From contig JAPEHQ010000011.1 in NCBI GenBank assembly GCA_027405735.1, forward strand, positions 248,001-312,000: a stretch of DNA of 64,000 bases, written 5' to 3'. Below are positions 11,801 to 26,205 of this stretch, piece by piece; within the stretch, counting starts at the first letter, position 1; every line of letters starts with the position of its first letter. This DNA is from Mucor racemosus (Eukaryota > Mucoromycota > Mucoromycetes > Mucorales > Mucoraceae). The position numbers and the translations under genes are program-made. The notes beneath the pieces were generated by a model. It worked only from the letters and a program-made list of their open reading frames with translations. It searched no databases and was not told the origin of the DNA.

Positions 11801-12838
11801 GTATTGTCATCCGTCTTTCCCTTGCTCTTCAAGGCCTTCGATGCTTGTTTCCCAAATAGGCTACCTGCTACACTCTGGCCACAGATTCCACCAGCAGCAG
11901 CGTGTTTATCATTACCCATCCAAGAGACGCTGTATCCCAACGTTGCCCACCCGGGTTTGGCATTCAAGTTCTCCAAGAACCTCCTTACACTGAAAGTCTC
12001 AGATTTTTTCTATTTCGACCCAGTAGACCAACTCCTTCACTTTCGCTTTCCTGCTGATTGCTCGTATCCAGGCCTGCTCAGGAGAATCCAAAAAGCGGTT
12101 AATGATTGCCGACTCTTGGCGCATAAATACTTTGCCTTTCATTTGGGACTTTTGCCCTACTCCACACTTTCCCCGGAGGACATACATCAGTCCAGATCAC
12201 TCATCAATTGCTCTCCCGTCACCATTGAGCCATTTATCACAAAGCTACTCACAATCCAAGAGACATTTCTTTCATTAGCACCAAACATCAGTATCCGTAA
12301 GCATATTATACGTAATAAGGGCCGTATTGATCATGGTCGCTTCTACAATCCGAACATCCTCGCCTCTGGTTGGGTTCAATTTATACAAAACCCAATGCAC
12401 CCTCCTGCTCGAAATCTTTGGTACCGACTACTACAACAAAAACTATCGAACAAGTCTACATTAGCCATGATCCCCGGTATTGTTGATTCTGACCGTTGTA
12501 TTTTTTGTAATCAGATCGAAACAGCTGAACATCTCCTGTTCTCATGTCCACATAAGAAAGACATCTGGATTAATATCCTTCCTACTTACCTCAGCAATTT
12601 TTCGTCCTTTTCTATCCATAGCGTATTCAAACATATGTCTCAGTTAACTCTAGATTCATTCCTGTTCCGCCCCTCCGTCCCCCTAATTACAATTATCGAC
12701 CTTTTAGCCACCACAATGTATCAGATTTGGAAAGCTCATTGGCGCCAACATTTTGATTCCATTCCCTTTCATCCGATGCGAGTGATTCCTTTGATCCACA
12801 AGGACCTCCAGATTCTCAACAAACACTACCGTATTTAA
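8882..12838 (+). CDS. LINE ORF2, AP-endonuclease and reverse transcriptase
   Basis: 1,318-residue polyprotein that nicks target DNA and reverse-transcribes the element RNA in place. N-terminal APE-type endonuclease: GSINCRT, LLCQETH (Glu), VAGDFN, STIDYVF (Asp), TAWTDHALL. Reverse transcriptase: WRPISLINTD, FQAGFMRNR, GVMLDQTKAYD (catalytic Asp), RQGDSISPLLF, KLLAYADDVLLYI (YADD). A C-terminal cysteine motif is present (CIFCNQIETAEHLLFSCPH). No stop or frameshift. The frame is open back to 8687, overlapping ORF1, but the ATG at 8882, just after the ORF1 stop, is the more natural start and would suit termination-reinitiation. Confidence 0.95.
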   Translation: MNNNPMLLNMKMGSINCRTFPKLNNPTLTDDFVRHLRNEKFNILLCQETHIPSDQFDELTTSMHHKFLCHESLWTHYCAIINFNPSISMVKVHESVDGRLLLAKFSLVDNSIPPFYILNLYAPAEHNVRSKNTFFTNMINMILSLTDFESIVSSMIVAGDFNYSFDNSSEHFSVTNPCTNLLQFIQTYLHDCFNVSGESFYDITFKRGTDMSTIDYVFAGSNLHSNINDTHLAFIKTAWTDHALLSFTYTVGASHIGKGTWRADPHLATNPVYVRKLNQELDNYILHKLTTSISVQEQWDYIKNMVKKVTQNFCRIRAVKQKQIMRELQSDRNSILRRYRHDTHVLQTLLPEVESQIAKIQQERAETSRLRAGKKWLEFNEKSAGYLARTIASRNSSRNFKKIIHPVTGVNCEDTESKLAAINTFYSDLYTAKRIDVNCLDDMLGHIHKQLSISEAQSILHEITYDDILEGSKRCPRKSSPGLDGLPYEILHLVIAHPRCRSIATAVYNEAIQFARFPQSWQQACIALIPKKGDLTDLANWRPISLINTDCKVFTRMLNSRIVPLASKLITEFQAGFMRNRFIGDHGLTNKLILEDAQKTGADGVEYVGVMLDQTKAYDLIHPTYLIKVLEKFGFPTAFVHCIQNLFFNNQIFVNMNGFLSPAVSQKRGLRQGDSISPLLFNFAIEPFLQSILAHQDISGYSLQHGHTTFTKGLNYIAPNRPVKLLAYADDVLLYINSVSEFHALQDCLKTYNKASNSLINYNKSVAFPLSGSALTSYKGVRLQNYIVRNQRMRWFDSNSTGYLPYLGFPIWFTIQQREAFTNEMLTHIDSVIAPHSQRNISIYARSRIANVLVLTKLWHVLRIVPFTKVFFNQVRTRVHRFIYGKMFPKMRSSIFYIPKAKGGLGLLDAEIQQYVFQFRYIKAIINTYISVPTVVPSFLVHLISDSLEITYAAPSPALPLLFAGWRFPKRPLVLSSVFPLLFKAFDACFPNRLPATLWPQIPPAAACLSLPIQETLYPNVAHPGLAFKFSKNLLTLKVSDFFYFDPVDQLLHFRFPADCSYPGLLRRIQKAVNDCRLLAHKYFAFHLGLLPYSTLSPEDIHQSRSLINCSPVTIEPFITKLLTIQETFLSLAPNISIRKHIIRNKGRIDHGRFYNPNILASGWVQFIQNPMHPPARNLWYRLLQQKLSNKSTLAMIPGIVDSDRCIFCNQIETAEHLLFSCPHKKDIWINILPTYLSNFSSFSIHSVFKHMSQLTLDSFLFRPSVPLITIIDLLATTMYQIWKAHWRQHFDSIPFHPMRVIPLIHKDLQILNKHYRI

Positions 12839-12978
12839 TTAACCCTCATTCGTTATCATTTTGAGTTGTCCCTGCCCCGCACACACCTCAATCCCTCATC
12901 GATGAGTTTTATTTTTTTTAAAACAAAACCCCGCTTTTAATAAAAAAATACAACCTTTCATCCATAAAAAAAAAAAAA

Positions 12979-13438
12979 ATTTGTCGAGAAATGTCAAATT
13001 TAATCTTAATCTTTATATATCTCGAGAAATCATTAATTAAATTTGCATATTATATTAAATAGGAGTTGTTCAGTTTTGTATTGTGCGTCGAATGATGTAG
13101 TTTTCAGATAATCTTTGCACCAAAAATATTGAATAAATAACGATACAAGGAAAAGTAGTTTTTCGTTCATAAGTCAATATTTTGTATAATTAACACGCAA
13201 ACAAGTAGTTGGATATGATTCTTTGAGAAATTCTGAACATTTTGTATTAAGATATACCATATAAAAAAGTTCCGTTTTTGCGGTTTAAATTTAAGGTTTA
13301 GCGATTTCGATCGATTTCCATGTGTAACCCCTCATGGAAATTTGTGAAAAATCGCTCATTTTTCATCATCCAAAAAAATTTGCGCAAATGCAACAAAAAG
13401 TAACTATGGGCCATGAGAAATAGTTCTGTGCAATTCTG
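12979..13438. repeat. Repeat copy B, right part
   Basis: Continues 7252-7352 beyond the LINE. 13103-13438 equals 4981-5316 with two mismatches in 336 bp. It includes the stem-loop at 13300-13356. The flank towards the LINE is only about 70% like copy A. Confidence 0.85.
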
Positions 13439-13994
13439 AGATTTTAAAACGAATCACTGCAAAAATAAGATATCGAAATTAATTATTTATGAGTGATTTC
13501 ATCTATATTTTATTGATTATGGCTAAATATTGTATGGACAATGCTCATTTCGCATACCTTTTGGTATCTCTTCCATTTAGTGCAAGATACTAATAGAAAT
13601 TTATGTATGAATTGCGTTTGGATACCTATTTCAAATATGCAGAGCACCTAATTCGTTTAATTATAGTATTCTCTCATCTGTAATTTGTTTGATCTGCAAT
13701 GGTCATGAAGCATTTCTGTAAACTCAAAAACACGCACTTTAAAAGTACATTATGTTGTATTACTTTAGCTTTAGATATAAGCGTAAGTCAATGAAATGCG
13801 AGTAAAAACTCAATTAATCTTAGTTAAAAGTTCATAAAAAAACAATAGTTTTAGCAATTAGATGTGTTTATTACGATAAAGCTATATTTGAATGAGGTCA
13901 TGTTTGTATTATGAGGTTATGCTTTTATGATGGGGTTATATTTATATATATGTATGCAATAATTTCAGAATTTTGTGCAGTTGATATAATTTCT
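13439..13994. other. Spacer between repeat B and F-box B, no gene
   Basis: AT-rich. Its right end resembles the 3' flank of F-box A. No ORF of interest; the open frame 13925-14128 is antisense-frame noise over the F-box 3' end. Confidence 0.5.
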
Positions 13995-15092
13995 TTAATT
14001 GAAAAGACTTGACAAAATATAAAGTTCTTCGTTTTGTTCAAACAAATCCCAAATAAAGTCAACCTTCTTACCTCCTTCACGGTGTACTTGAGAACAAACT
14101 GTAAAGAAATTATCAACGATACTGACAACTACTGTTGGGATGCGTTTACAATACTTTGAAAAGGTGATCATACTAGTACATGTTTGGCGGTGGTTATCTC
14201 CAATAATTGTCATGCATTCCAAGTAGTCGGATTTATCGCTTAATATACAGAGATTTTCAAGATTTGGTGATGATTTCATAATGTATCTGAGAACATTTAC
14301 ATCCATTCCTGGCAAGACAATCTCCAGTTCTCTTAATGTAAATACAGGATGGACACGATGAGTAAGTCTACTTGTCATATTCATGCCGATTCCCAATATT
14401 CTAAGTGTCTTGAGTCTCTTTAGTTTGCTATTCAACACATCTTCAATGAATACATTTACTGGAAAATCATCAAAATATAACGCTGTTACTTTTTCAAGTC
14501 GTGGCATTTCTGTCAAACCATCTTTCAATTCAGAATTTTCTCTATATAATCCAGGAATATCAATAGAATCAAGAATAACATGCTGGTGTTTGACTGAGTG
14601 TCGAAATGCGATAACTCTTTCATTGATTACACTGCTTAAAAATAAAGCTCCCATTCCATACTTTTCATTTTCATCATTAAACTTAAATTCTTCAATTGAA
14701 GGTAAATCTTTCATTTGAGGAGTTTTTTCAAGCTGAATAATTGATTCAAAAAATTTAAGATAAAATTCATTTGATCCTCCCAAATCCAATGACTTCAAAG
14801 CTGGACAGTGACAAATAATTGGTATGAAATCCTTATAGTATATTTCGCTACGAACCACAAGATGATGAACAGTTGGATTGAGTTTAGTATTCTTCTTTAG
14901 CAGTTGCAAAAATTGCTTGCTTTGTCGTTTACTAGTTAAAGAGACCGTGATACCATTGATTTGGAGTAGCTCAATGCACCACTCATTCCATTGATTGCAT
15001 ACAAGTCTGCATTGCAGGATGTCTTTTGTATTGCTTTGGTTAACATAGGAAAGTACGGTTAATTGTACTTCAGGAGCCAGATTAGTTACCAT
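13995..15092 (-). CDS. F-box protein, paralogue B (intact)
   Basis: 365-residue single-exon protein. N-terminal F-box at about residues 4-40 (LAPEVQLTVLSYV, DILQCRLVCNQWNEWC), then irregular leucine-rich segments (CPALKSLDLGGSNEFY; LKTLRILGIGMN; LRELEIVLPGMDVN; SSPNLENLCIL). By family it would link a substrate to Skp1-cullin ubiquitin ligase; no substrate can be inferred. The ATG at 15092 (MVTNLAPE) opens directly on the F-box. It is about 65% identical to copy A over the N-terminal 60 residues, by eye. TGACGTAA at 15202-15209 is shared with A. F-box families of this type are often expanded and fast-evolving. Confidence 0.8.
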   Translation of the reverse strand: MVTNLAPEVQLTVLSYVNQSNTKDILQCRLVCNQWNEWCIELLQINGITVSLTSKRQSKQFLQLLKKNTKLNPTVHHLVVRSEIYYKDFIPIICHCPALKSLDLGGSNEFYLKFFESIIQLEKTPQMKDLPSIEEFKFNDENEKYGMGALFLSSVINERVIAFRHSVKHQHVILDSIDIPGLYRENSELKDGLTEMPRLEKVTALYFDDFPVNVFIEDVLNSKLKRLKTLRILGIGMNMTSRLTHRVHPVFTLRELEIVLPGMDVNVLRYIMKSSPNLENLCILSDKSDYLECMTIIGDNHRQTCTSMITFSKYCKRIPTVVVSIVDNFFTVCSQVHREGGKKVDFIWDLFEQNEELYILSSLFN

Positions 15093-15201
15093 TATATATA
15101 AGCTGATATTCAGAAGAAAAGTTCTTTAAAAAAATGGCAAACGCCCTGTTCTTATACTTTTTAAAAGTAATATATCACAAAAAGAAAAGCTTCCATCTAG
15201 C

Positions 15202-15209
15202 TGACGTAA
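15202..15209. promoter_or_regulatory. TGACGTAA (CRE/ATF-like) upstream of F-box B
   Basis: The octamer sits about 110 bp upstream of the ATG at 15092, the same distance as in copy A although the surrounding promoter has diverged. Confidence 0.4.
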
Positions 15210-15613
15210 TGTTAATGTATTTGATAATATTCAAGAGATTGTATCAGAAAAACTGGTACAGTCAGATGTGCGCTTAGATCAAACAGGATGGTACAAAGTT
15301 ACAGATTGATTGGGATGCTTTTTAGTCTCTCCAGATCTATATATATCCAGTAACTGGTTCCTGTCACCCAGGAACTAATAATGAAACGTAACATGTTATA
15401 ATAATATCTATTGTCACATCTAATGGATCCCTGTCCATTAGATCTTATCACACAATTCCATTAACTATATAAACCCATATTTAATTCATTCTAATAAACG
15501 GGGCTTTTTACGTTGATTTTAATTTACAAAGTCTCGATAAATCAAGCAGCTTCTTTTTTTTTTTTTCTTTGGTTCATACAATGTTTGAAGTTTCCATTTA
15601 TATCAGAATTACG
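15210..15613. other. F-box B upstream region, no gene
   Basis: AT-rich intergenic sequence between the F-box B promoter and the 5' LTR. No coding frame of interest. The last four bases, TACG (15610-15613), are the left target duplication of the Ty3 element. Confidence 0.45.
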
Positions 15614-15765
15614 TGTCAGGTACACACAGACTTTGTGTGTAACCTTTTTAATTAGTATAAAATATCAACATATAATAATAATAAAGATCATCTTTTATCT
15701 CATATATAATCTTTTGTATACATTTATTTGAATCTACTGTAAAACATATATCTCAGCACACGACA
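15614..15765 (+). repeat. 5' LTR of Ty3-type element
   Basis: 152 bp, TGTCAGG...CACGACA. An imperfect inverted repeat (TACACACA / TGTGTGTA) lies just inside its start. Identical to the 3' LTR. Confidence 0.95.
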
Positions 15766-15767
15766 TT

Positions 15768-15774
15768 TGGTAGC
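15768..15774 (+). promoter_or_regulatory. tRNA primer-binding site
   Basis: TGGTAGC, two bases after the 5' LTR, matches the complement of a tRNA 3' end GCTACCA. Initiator-Met tRNA is the likely primer by analogy with yeast elements. The bases beyond TGGTAGC were not matched to a specific tRNA. Confidence 0.6.
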
Positions 15775-15823
15775 ATCAGAACCATTTGATCATTATATAA
15801 ATATAAAACCATTGAACTAGTGA

Positions 15824-20845
<5,022 letters not shown>

Positions 20846-20882
20846 TTTTTTTACCTGTACTTTTTTTTTGGGAGGAAGGTAA

Positions 20883-21034
20883 TGTCAGGTACACACAGAC
20901 TTTGTGTGTAACCTTTTTAATTAGTATAAAATATCAACATATAATAATAATAAAGATCATCTTTTATCTCATATATAATCTTTTGTATACATTTATTTGA
21001 ATCTACTGTAAAACATATATCTCAGCACACGACA
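20883..21034 (+). repeat. 3' LTR of Ty3-type element
   Basis: Identical to the 5' LTR by direct reading. Preceded by GGGAGGAAGGTAA, a plausible plus-strand primer tract. Confidence 0.95.
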
Positions 21035-21169
21035 TACGCAAGAAAAAAAAAAGAATTTATTTGTCCACACGCAACCAAAACTTTGTTTTAGTAATTGCTT
21101 TTTCTTTCCCTTTCCTCCCTTCATTTTCTCATAGAAAATACAAAAAAAAATACTTCCTTCGAAAGGAGG

Positions 21170-21174
21170 AAAAA
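21170..21174 (-). terminator. RNA polymerase III terminator of tRNA-Gly
   Basis: Five T residues on the minus strand, 4 nt after the tRNA 3' end. Confidence 0.7.
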
Positions 21175-21177
21175 GAA

Positions 21178-21248
21178 TGCGCGGTCGGGGAATCGAACCC
21201 CGGCCCTTTGCGTGGCAGGCGAAGATTATACCACTTAACCAACCGCGC
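21178..21248 (-). tRNA. tRNA-Gly (GCC)
   Basis: Reading the minus strand, the acceptor GCGCGGT pairs with ACCGCGC and is followed by discriminator A. The D arm (TGGTTAAGTGG), T loop TTCGATT with stem CGGGG/CCCCG, and anticodon loop CTGCCAC give anticodon GCC, Gly. There is no intron, and 71 nt fits tRNA-Gly. One oddity is a C-A mismatch at the middle pair of the anticodon stem (TTCGC / GCAAA). A T5 run at 21170-21174 (minus strand) is a good RNA polymerase III terminator. LTR sequences lie on both sides. Confidence 0.93.
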
Positions 21249-21259
21249 TTTATATATTT

Positions 21260-21457
21260 TGTCAGATACAAACATATAAATTTAGTATTTGTATCTGGTG
21301 AGTCTGATCAATAATAATAGTAATAACAATAATAATATTATACTAAGATAGTATGTAGTAAATATATATTATAGTTTTGTAGTTAGATAGAATAAAAGGT
21401 GTCTTTATTATTAATACGGTTGTACCGTCAAGATATTCAATATACTTTGTGTAATCA
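21260..21457 (+). mobile_element. Solo LTR immediately upstream of tRNA-Gly
   Basis: 198 bp beginning TGTCAG (like the LTR at 15614) and ending TCA, flanked by a 5-bp direct duplication TATTT (21255-21259; 21458-21462). An inverted repeat CAGATACAAA / TTTGTATCTG sits just inside the start, at the same place as the hairpin in the intact LTR. It contains AATAAA. Its edge is about 11 bp upstream of the mature 5' end of the divergently placed tRNA gene. In AT-rich DNA a 5-bp match can be chance, so confidence is moderate. Confidence 0.5.
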
Positions 21458-21462
21458 TATTT

Positions 21463-22146
21463 AATCTTTGTTTGATATTTCTTGTTGCTGGTATTTTAGG
21501 TTTAAACTTCCGTTTCTTATTTCGGTTGGAGTTCAACATCTCAATGATATCCTGCAGATCAGGATCACTACTTGTATCAACACTGATACTGACAATTTTG
21601 ACAGATTAAAACAATTATATAAAGTAATGTTGTTTAGATCTACCCACTACAACTAAAGTCCGTATTACCTCGTTTTCCCTGCAGGTAATACGTCCAAATT
21701 TTTTTTAGTGTAAAGAAAATTATGTAAGCAATGAAAAAATTTGAAAACATTGTAATATTAATGGTAATATTTTCAAAATAAGCAAATAAAAAAAGATTCG
21801 GGAATATAGAGAAGCCATAAAAAGTATAGAATCTTGAATAAAACGTTGGAGTATGCATGCAACATGCTAGTATTTCTTTAATTTCAATACATATTTGCTT
21901 ATTATTGATCTGTATTAAATTGTATTATCCAGATACTATTGCTGCATTAAATGATCTATTGTTATTAATGTTATTCATTTATTGGGCTGATTTAACATCT
22001 ATTATTTAAATATTTTATTTTCGTTGGATTTATATTGTTTTTACGTTTTCTGATCATTTGACAAATCACTTTTTTTGGATCGATATTGATAGAATAATGA
22101 GATAAATTATTTTTTTAAAAAAATATACAAAAACGTACAGCATATA
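21463..22146. other. Intergenic, no gene recognised
   Basis: AT-rich. The open frames 21468-21656 (plus) and 21640-21858 (minus) are short, without recognisable motifs. Nothing else seen. Confidence 0.45.
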
Positions 22147-24037
22147 TTATACTAAATTGGTACCCATATTGTTCGCTTGAAAAGCTGATATGGTAGTAAT
22201 TGATTGCTGCTTATGAGAGTGAATGTAAGAAAATATGTGGACTTGATCCACGTAACGGTTTCCGTCATCATCACTTTGCACATCTGTTTTATGTCTCAAA
22301 AAGCACATAATTTGAACAGGAGGAAGAAAAGATATAGGCATGTTGTAACCTTGGTTATTTCGGAGGCAAGCCATCACATGTGATCATTTTTTTAATACAG
22401 AAGCAGTTCCTTCAGCAGACTTGTATGGACACCCAAAAATATTCACATATTTAAACTTATAAATAAAATTCGAAACAAAAACCGGCTTTCGCAAAGGAGA
22501 AGTGATCACATCATTTGCGCCACCAATATATATACCTCTGGTATTATTAGAACCAAAATAATTTACATATGATGTAATAATTGATTAGATATCGAAAATA
22601 TTCCGCTTTTATTACAAACGGGTTTTCATTGTTAGTCTTGATTGAATATACAACATTAGGAGACAATGAGTCTAACCCAAACACCATATCTGTGGCAAGT
22701 TCTTCTTCACAGTACACCTCGTTTGGCCCTGGCAAAATGTTTGATAAAATAGTATTTTTTCTTTGCAAACGCTCCTTGTGAGGCAAGTTTAAAATAGATA
22801 ACCATATACCACCAACACTATATGGCATATACACAAATAGATTAAACCAATTGAGATTCAACTGGAGTAGCAAATTATAAGGCGACTCATCTACGAAAGG
22901 AAATCCATCATTTTTTAATGAAAAGTTTGTAAAAACGAAGCCTTGTTGTATATACGAGGTAAAATTGGGTGGTGGTTGAGGCCCTTTGTTGTTGAACCTT
23001 TCTTTTAACAACAGAACAAAAAAGTTTTGCTTTAGAAGCTGTTTAATTGAATCGATCAAAGAATTGTCGAAGAAGCTTTTTACGGGTTTCTGGCGGTTTT
23101 TTTTTGGCAGATCCATTTGTCTCAATTGTTAAGAACAGATTGTTGCCGCATTTTTGGAAGGAGTTAGAGTGTTTTTAAATGTGCAAACTCGGCCATTTAA
23201 ATGTTGTTTTTCTTCGTTTGTATTATATCATATAGAGAATTACACTTGGAGCACATAACGTACTCTTTGATACCAGAGCAAGCATTGTTCTTTGTGTTTA
23301 TCCATTTTTTTAATGTAGCGACTTTAACAGGAAAGCGATAAGTATAGTTTAAAAGCTGAAATACCACGCTGAAACAAGCCATCGTAATTTCCAGGCAGTG
23401 ATCTGTAGTATATCTCCCATAAAATGCCATTACGAGGACAAATAGTACAAATGCTACAGGTTCTTCAGGAATAACCTCACTACCAATCGGCTCTTTATCG
23501 TCAATGCATGTAATTAAGATTAATCAGTCAATTGTTTAACATTAAATAATATAATAAAAGTTGTACCTTTATTATATTCAAATTCTTGTTCATTGGAAAA
23601 TTCAAATGGGAGCTCATCTTCATTATAATCTTGGAACTGTGCTTGAGATTTTATATACGCATATATTAAACATGATCAATATTCGATTAATTCATATACA
23701 ATTGGTATCAAACTAATAAACATATGCTCGTGCATTATTTGCGCAAATTGTTCGTCTGTAAGAAGCTCCATCCTCTACTACAGTATAATAAATCACTGTT
23801 AAAATCACTAGTAATTTATGATTAAAAAGAGGTTTTTTTTTTTGATTCACCAAAGCTTTGTTCACCGTTTCTCGTAATTTCATTTCGACAATGATTTAGA
23901 CAAATTGATGGAGCCTCCCTAATTCCATCTATCAGATTAACCTGTAAACAGATACTACAGCGACAAGCTACTGTACATACCATTATCTGAAATGAGTTTA
24001 TCCCACTATACCAATGTTTATATCTACTATAAAACAA
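22147..24037 (-). pseudogene. Tnp2/CACTA-like transposase-family remnant
   Basis: Open pieces on the minus strand follow the order of a protein family common in Mucoromycota genomes and related to Tnp2/CACTA transposases. 24037-23822 is a Cys-rich N-terminus (CRCSICLQ, CLNHCR). 23643-23566 is acidic. About 23500-23197 carries GIKEYVMCSKCNSLYD. 23125-22547 carries PVKSFFDNSLIDSIKQLLKQ, NLNWFNLFVYMPYSVGGIW, ILNLPHKERLQRKN and ILPGP. 22377-22147 is a further fragment. The pieces lie in different frames with stops between them and no credible set of introns, and the catalytic C-terminal half is missing. The gene is dead and truncated. The family name rests on motif memory; a profile search would settle it. 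Confidence 0.6.
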
Positions 24038-24239
24038 GTTAATTGACAGAGGTCATACAAACTGAAAACTGAAGCTTGTGTTTGAAAGTTAATTGAGTAG
24101 TGCTACAAACAAAAGTTTAGTCCTTATAGTAAATTCCAAAAACAAAAAATATCTAAATATACTAGAGATGCATTAAAGGATATTAATTGATACCTTTTTA
24201 TTGATAGACAAAATTCTATTATAAAGGACTCCATAAAAA

Positions 24240-25290
24240 TTGAATTACTCATTATTTTCAGTATAAGGGTAATCAGGATTTATACTCCATGGGTAAAAAC
24301 AATCTTTGTAGTTTGCAAGTGGTAGTACTATATATCTACCATTTTGACAGTTACAACAGCTCTGTGAGCTGCAGTCAGTGTAGTGGTTCTATCAGTATCC
24401 AATAAATCAAATAAATCGTTCAACCAATTCACAGAAACTCGTTAAAACAATTATTGGGCTTACTAAACTAGTATATCATTATGCGTACATAACTACTATG
24501 ATACATCGGTCTCTTAGAAATTCTCCTGTAGCCTCAGGATCATTTTCTTCATCGGATATAAGCTCTTGAACAAAAAACTTGGACATATGTTTACGAGGAA
24601 CTTCTGCAGGGAGATACTTTTGAATACTCAAATTAAAAGTATTCCGTCTAGCATCACATTTCTACGCTTAAAAGGAAGTAGAAAAATTATTTCGTCAATC
24701 TGATTGTATTATCTTTGTTTGTAACATGACATATTCTGTAGGCCCTAGCTTTAATTTTGTTCATATTTCTTTTGATTTTGAACATCATAAGGCAAACTGG
24801 CTTGAATTACCTTGTTTTTTTTGATATTGTATGAGATTAGAGGCCCTAATCACTGCTTTTTGTTTATTAATGGTTTTGACCAAAGGGTTTGATCGACCAT
24901 TTTGTGGAGCTAAATGGGCTTCCATGTCCATCGACTTTTCAATCAGCTTGGTTTACGCTAAACGTATTTGCCTCATTTACCATCACACCAATACCATTGT
25001 TGGATACTTCATGTTCATGGAATACAGCTCGAATCTCTCTCTACTAAAGCACGCACTTAAACTTACAGAAACATCTGCATTTCGTTGATTAATCTTCTTG
25101 GTTGTCCGAGCATGGGTGCTACTTAAATTTGTGAGCAACCCCTCAACAACCAAAAGTCTTTCTTCCAACTTAGCAATGGCATCTTTTAATACCCTAATTT
25201 CTTGTGTTGCTTGACATTTGTGATTTTGTCTACTTATATTTGGTCTTCCACCAGTATTGACGGATGGATTACCTAAAATTTGAGATAAAG
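24240..25290 (-). pseudogene. Decayed unrecognised ORF with coiled-coil segment
   Basis: On the minus strand around 25210-25090 an open stretch reads as a coiled coil (VLKDAIAKLEERLLVVEGLL). Around 24660-24480 an acidic stretch follows (FVQELISDEENDPEATGEF), and near 24430 NWLNDLFDLLDTD. The pieces are interrupted by stops and are in different frames. I do not recognise the family; it looks like a transposon-associated or expanded fungal family. An intron-bearing gene cannot be excluded. Confidence 0.3.
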
Positions 25291-25437
25291 AATCAAATGA
25301 AAAAGAGGTTTATTAGTTACCTGTAGTCATAGTTACCAATATCAAATATCATCAATTAATTAAAGTGTTACAGAACTAGGTAGAATTCTTTTTTTTCTCA
25401 AATACAACTTGTTTGTAATTTTTTTTCATTATCGAAC

Positions 25438-26010
25438 ATGAAAATGGCTCATTATAACTTTGCATTTAACATTAACGGTTGCGATAGTTGCTCAACTAGT
25501 TCTTTGAATTTCAATATTAATATAATAAATTTCCAACCACCATTATCAAACAATATACAACTTCCTGATTCTGTCTCTGTAAATGAAGTCAATATGCATC
25601 TTAACAATGACAAAGCCAACAAATCTAAACATGAAGAGGAGATACGTTCTAATCCTGTCGTACCTGCTAAGCTTAACATTCCATTCTCACCTGAAACGTC
25701 TTAAGTATTATTTGGGTCATTCTCTATGATGACTAAGTCATCTTCTACAAATGAATAATCTTTTGTACCTGAAACAGGGAATTTTTCTGCGTCACCAACC
25801 ACCCCATCTGTTTCTTTAAAATCGCTATTATTAAATCCATTATCTCTTATTTGTAAATTTCCAGTTATAAAAAAGCATTCTGATGCATTCGATGAGGTAG
25901 ATAATAAAATAGACAATGATGCCAGTCATTCTATCAAAAAATTTATCAAGCTCCAGATGTTCAAAAGTACAAAGCAAGAAATAAAAATTAGGTCGATTAA
26001 AAGTTATTTG
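25438..26010 (+). pseudogene. Broken ORF, possibly N-terminus of a Tnp2-like gene
   Basis: From the ATG at 25438 one frame runs about 190 codons to 26010, broken only by two TAA codons (25702-25704 and about 25756). It has CDSC near the start and an acidic, Asn/Ser-rich body ending SHSIKKFIKLQMFK. This resembles the N-terminal part of Tnp2-like proteins, and a matching downstream fragment lies at 27542-27728 on the same strand, beyond the inverted-repeat element. Assignment is tentative. Confidence 0.3.
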
Positions 26011-26205
26011 TAAATAAATCTTATCTATAGAAAGCATAATAGTAATAAAGACTAGTAACATTTATTATGGAGAAGGTAGGCTTAATGACCAGAAAAACTA
26101 ATGGTATATAAGCAAGAACCAAGAGTATCTTGGACTTGGTTTAAAAGAATCTTTATAAAAATATGAGTTAGAAAAGAATCTGGTTCTAAAAATGACTGAA
26201 TTTTC

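Larger units (their letters stand above)
7353..12978 (+). mobile_element. Intact two-ORF LINE (non-LTR retrotransposon)
   Basis: A 5,626-bp element bounded by a perfect 12-bp duplication TTTGTCGAGAAA (7341-7352 and 12979-12990) and ending in A13. It carries ORF1 (nucleic-acid-binding, zinc knuckles) and ORF2 (endonuclease plus reverse transcriptase), both without stops, giving an L1/Tx1-like layout. Intact ORFs and a perfect duplication suggest a recent, perhaps still competent copy. The element begins one base before the ORF1 ATG, so it has either no 5' leader or a minimal 5' truncation. It splits repeat copy B. Confidence 0.95.
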
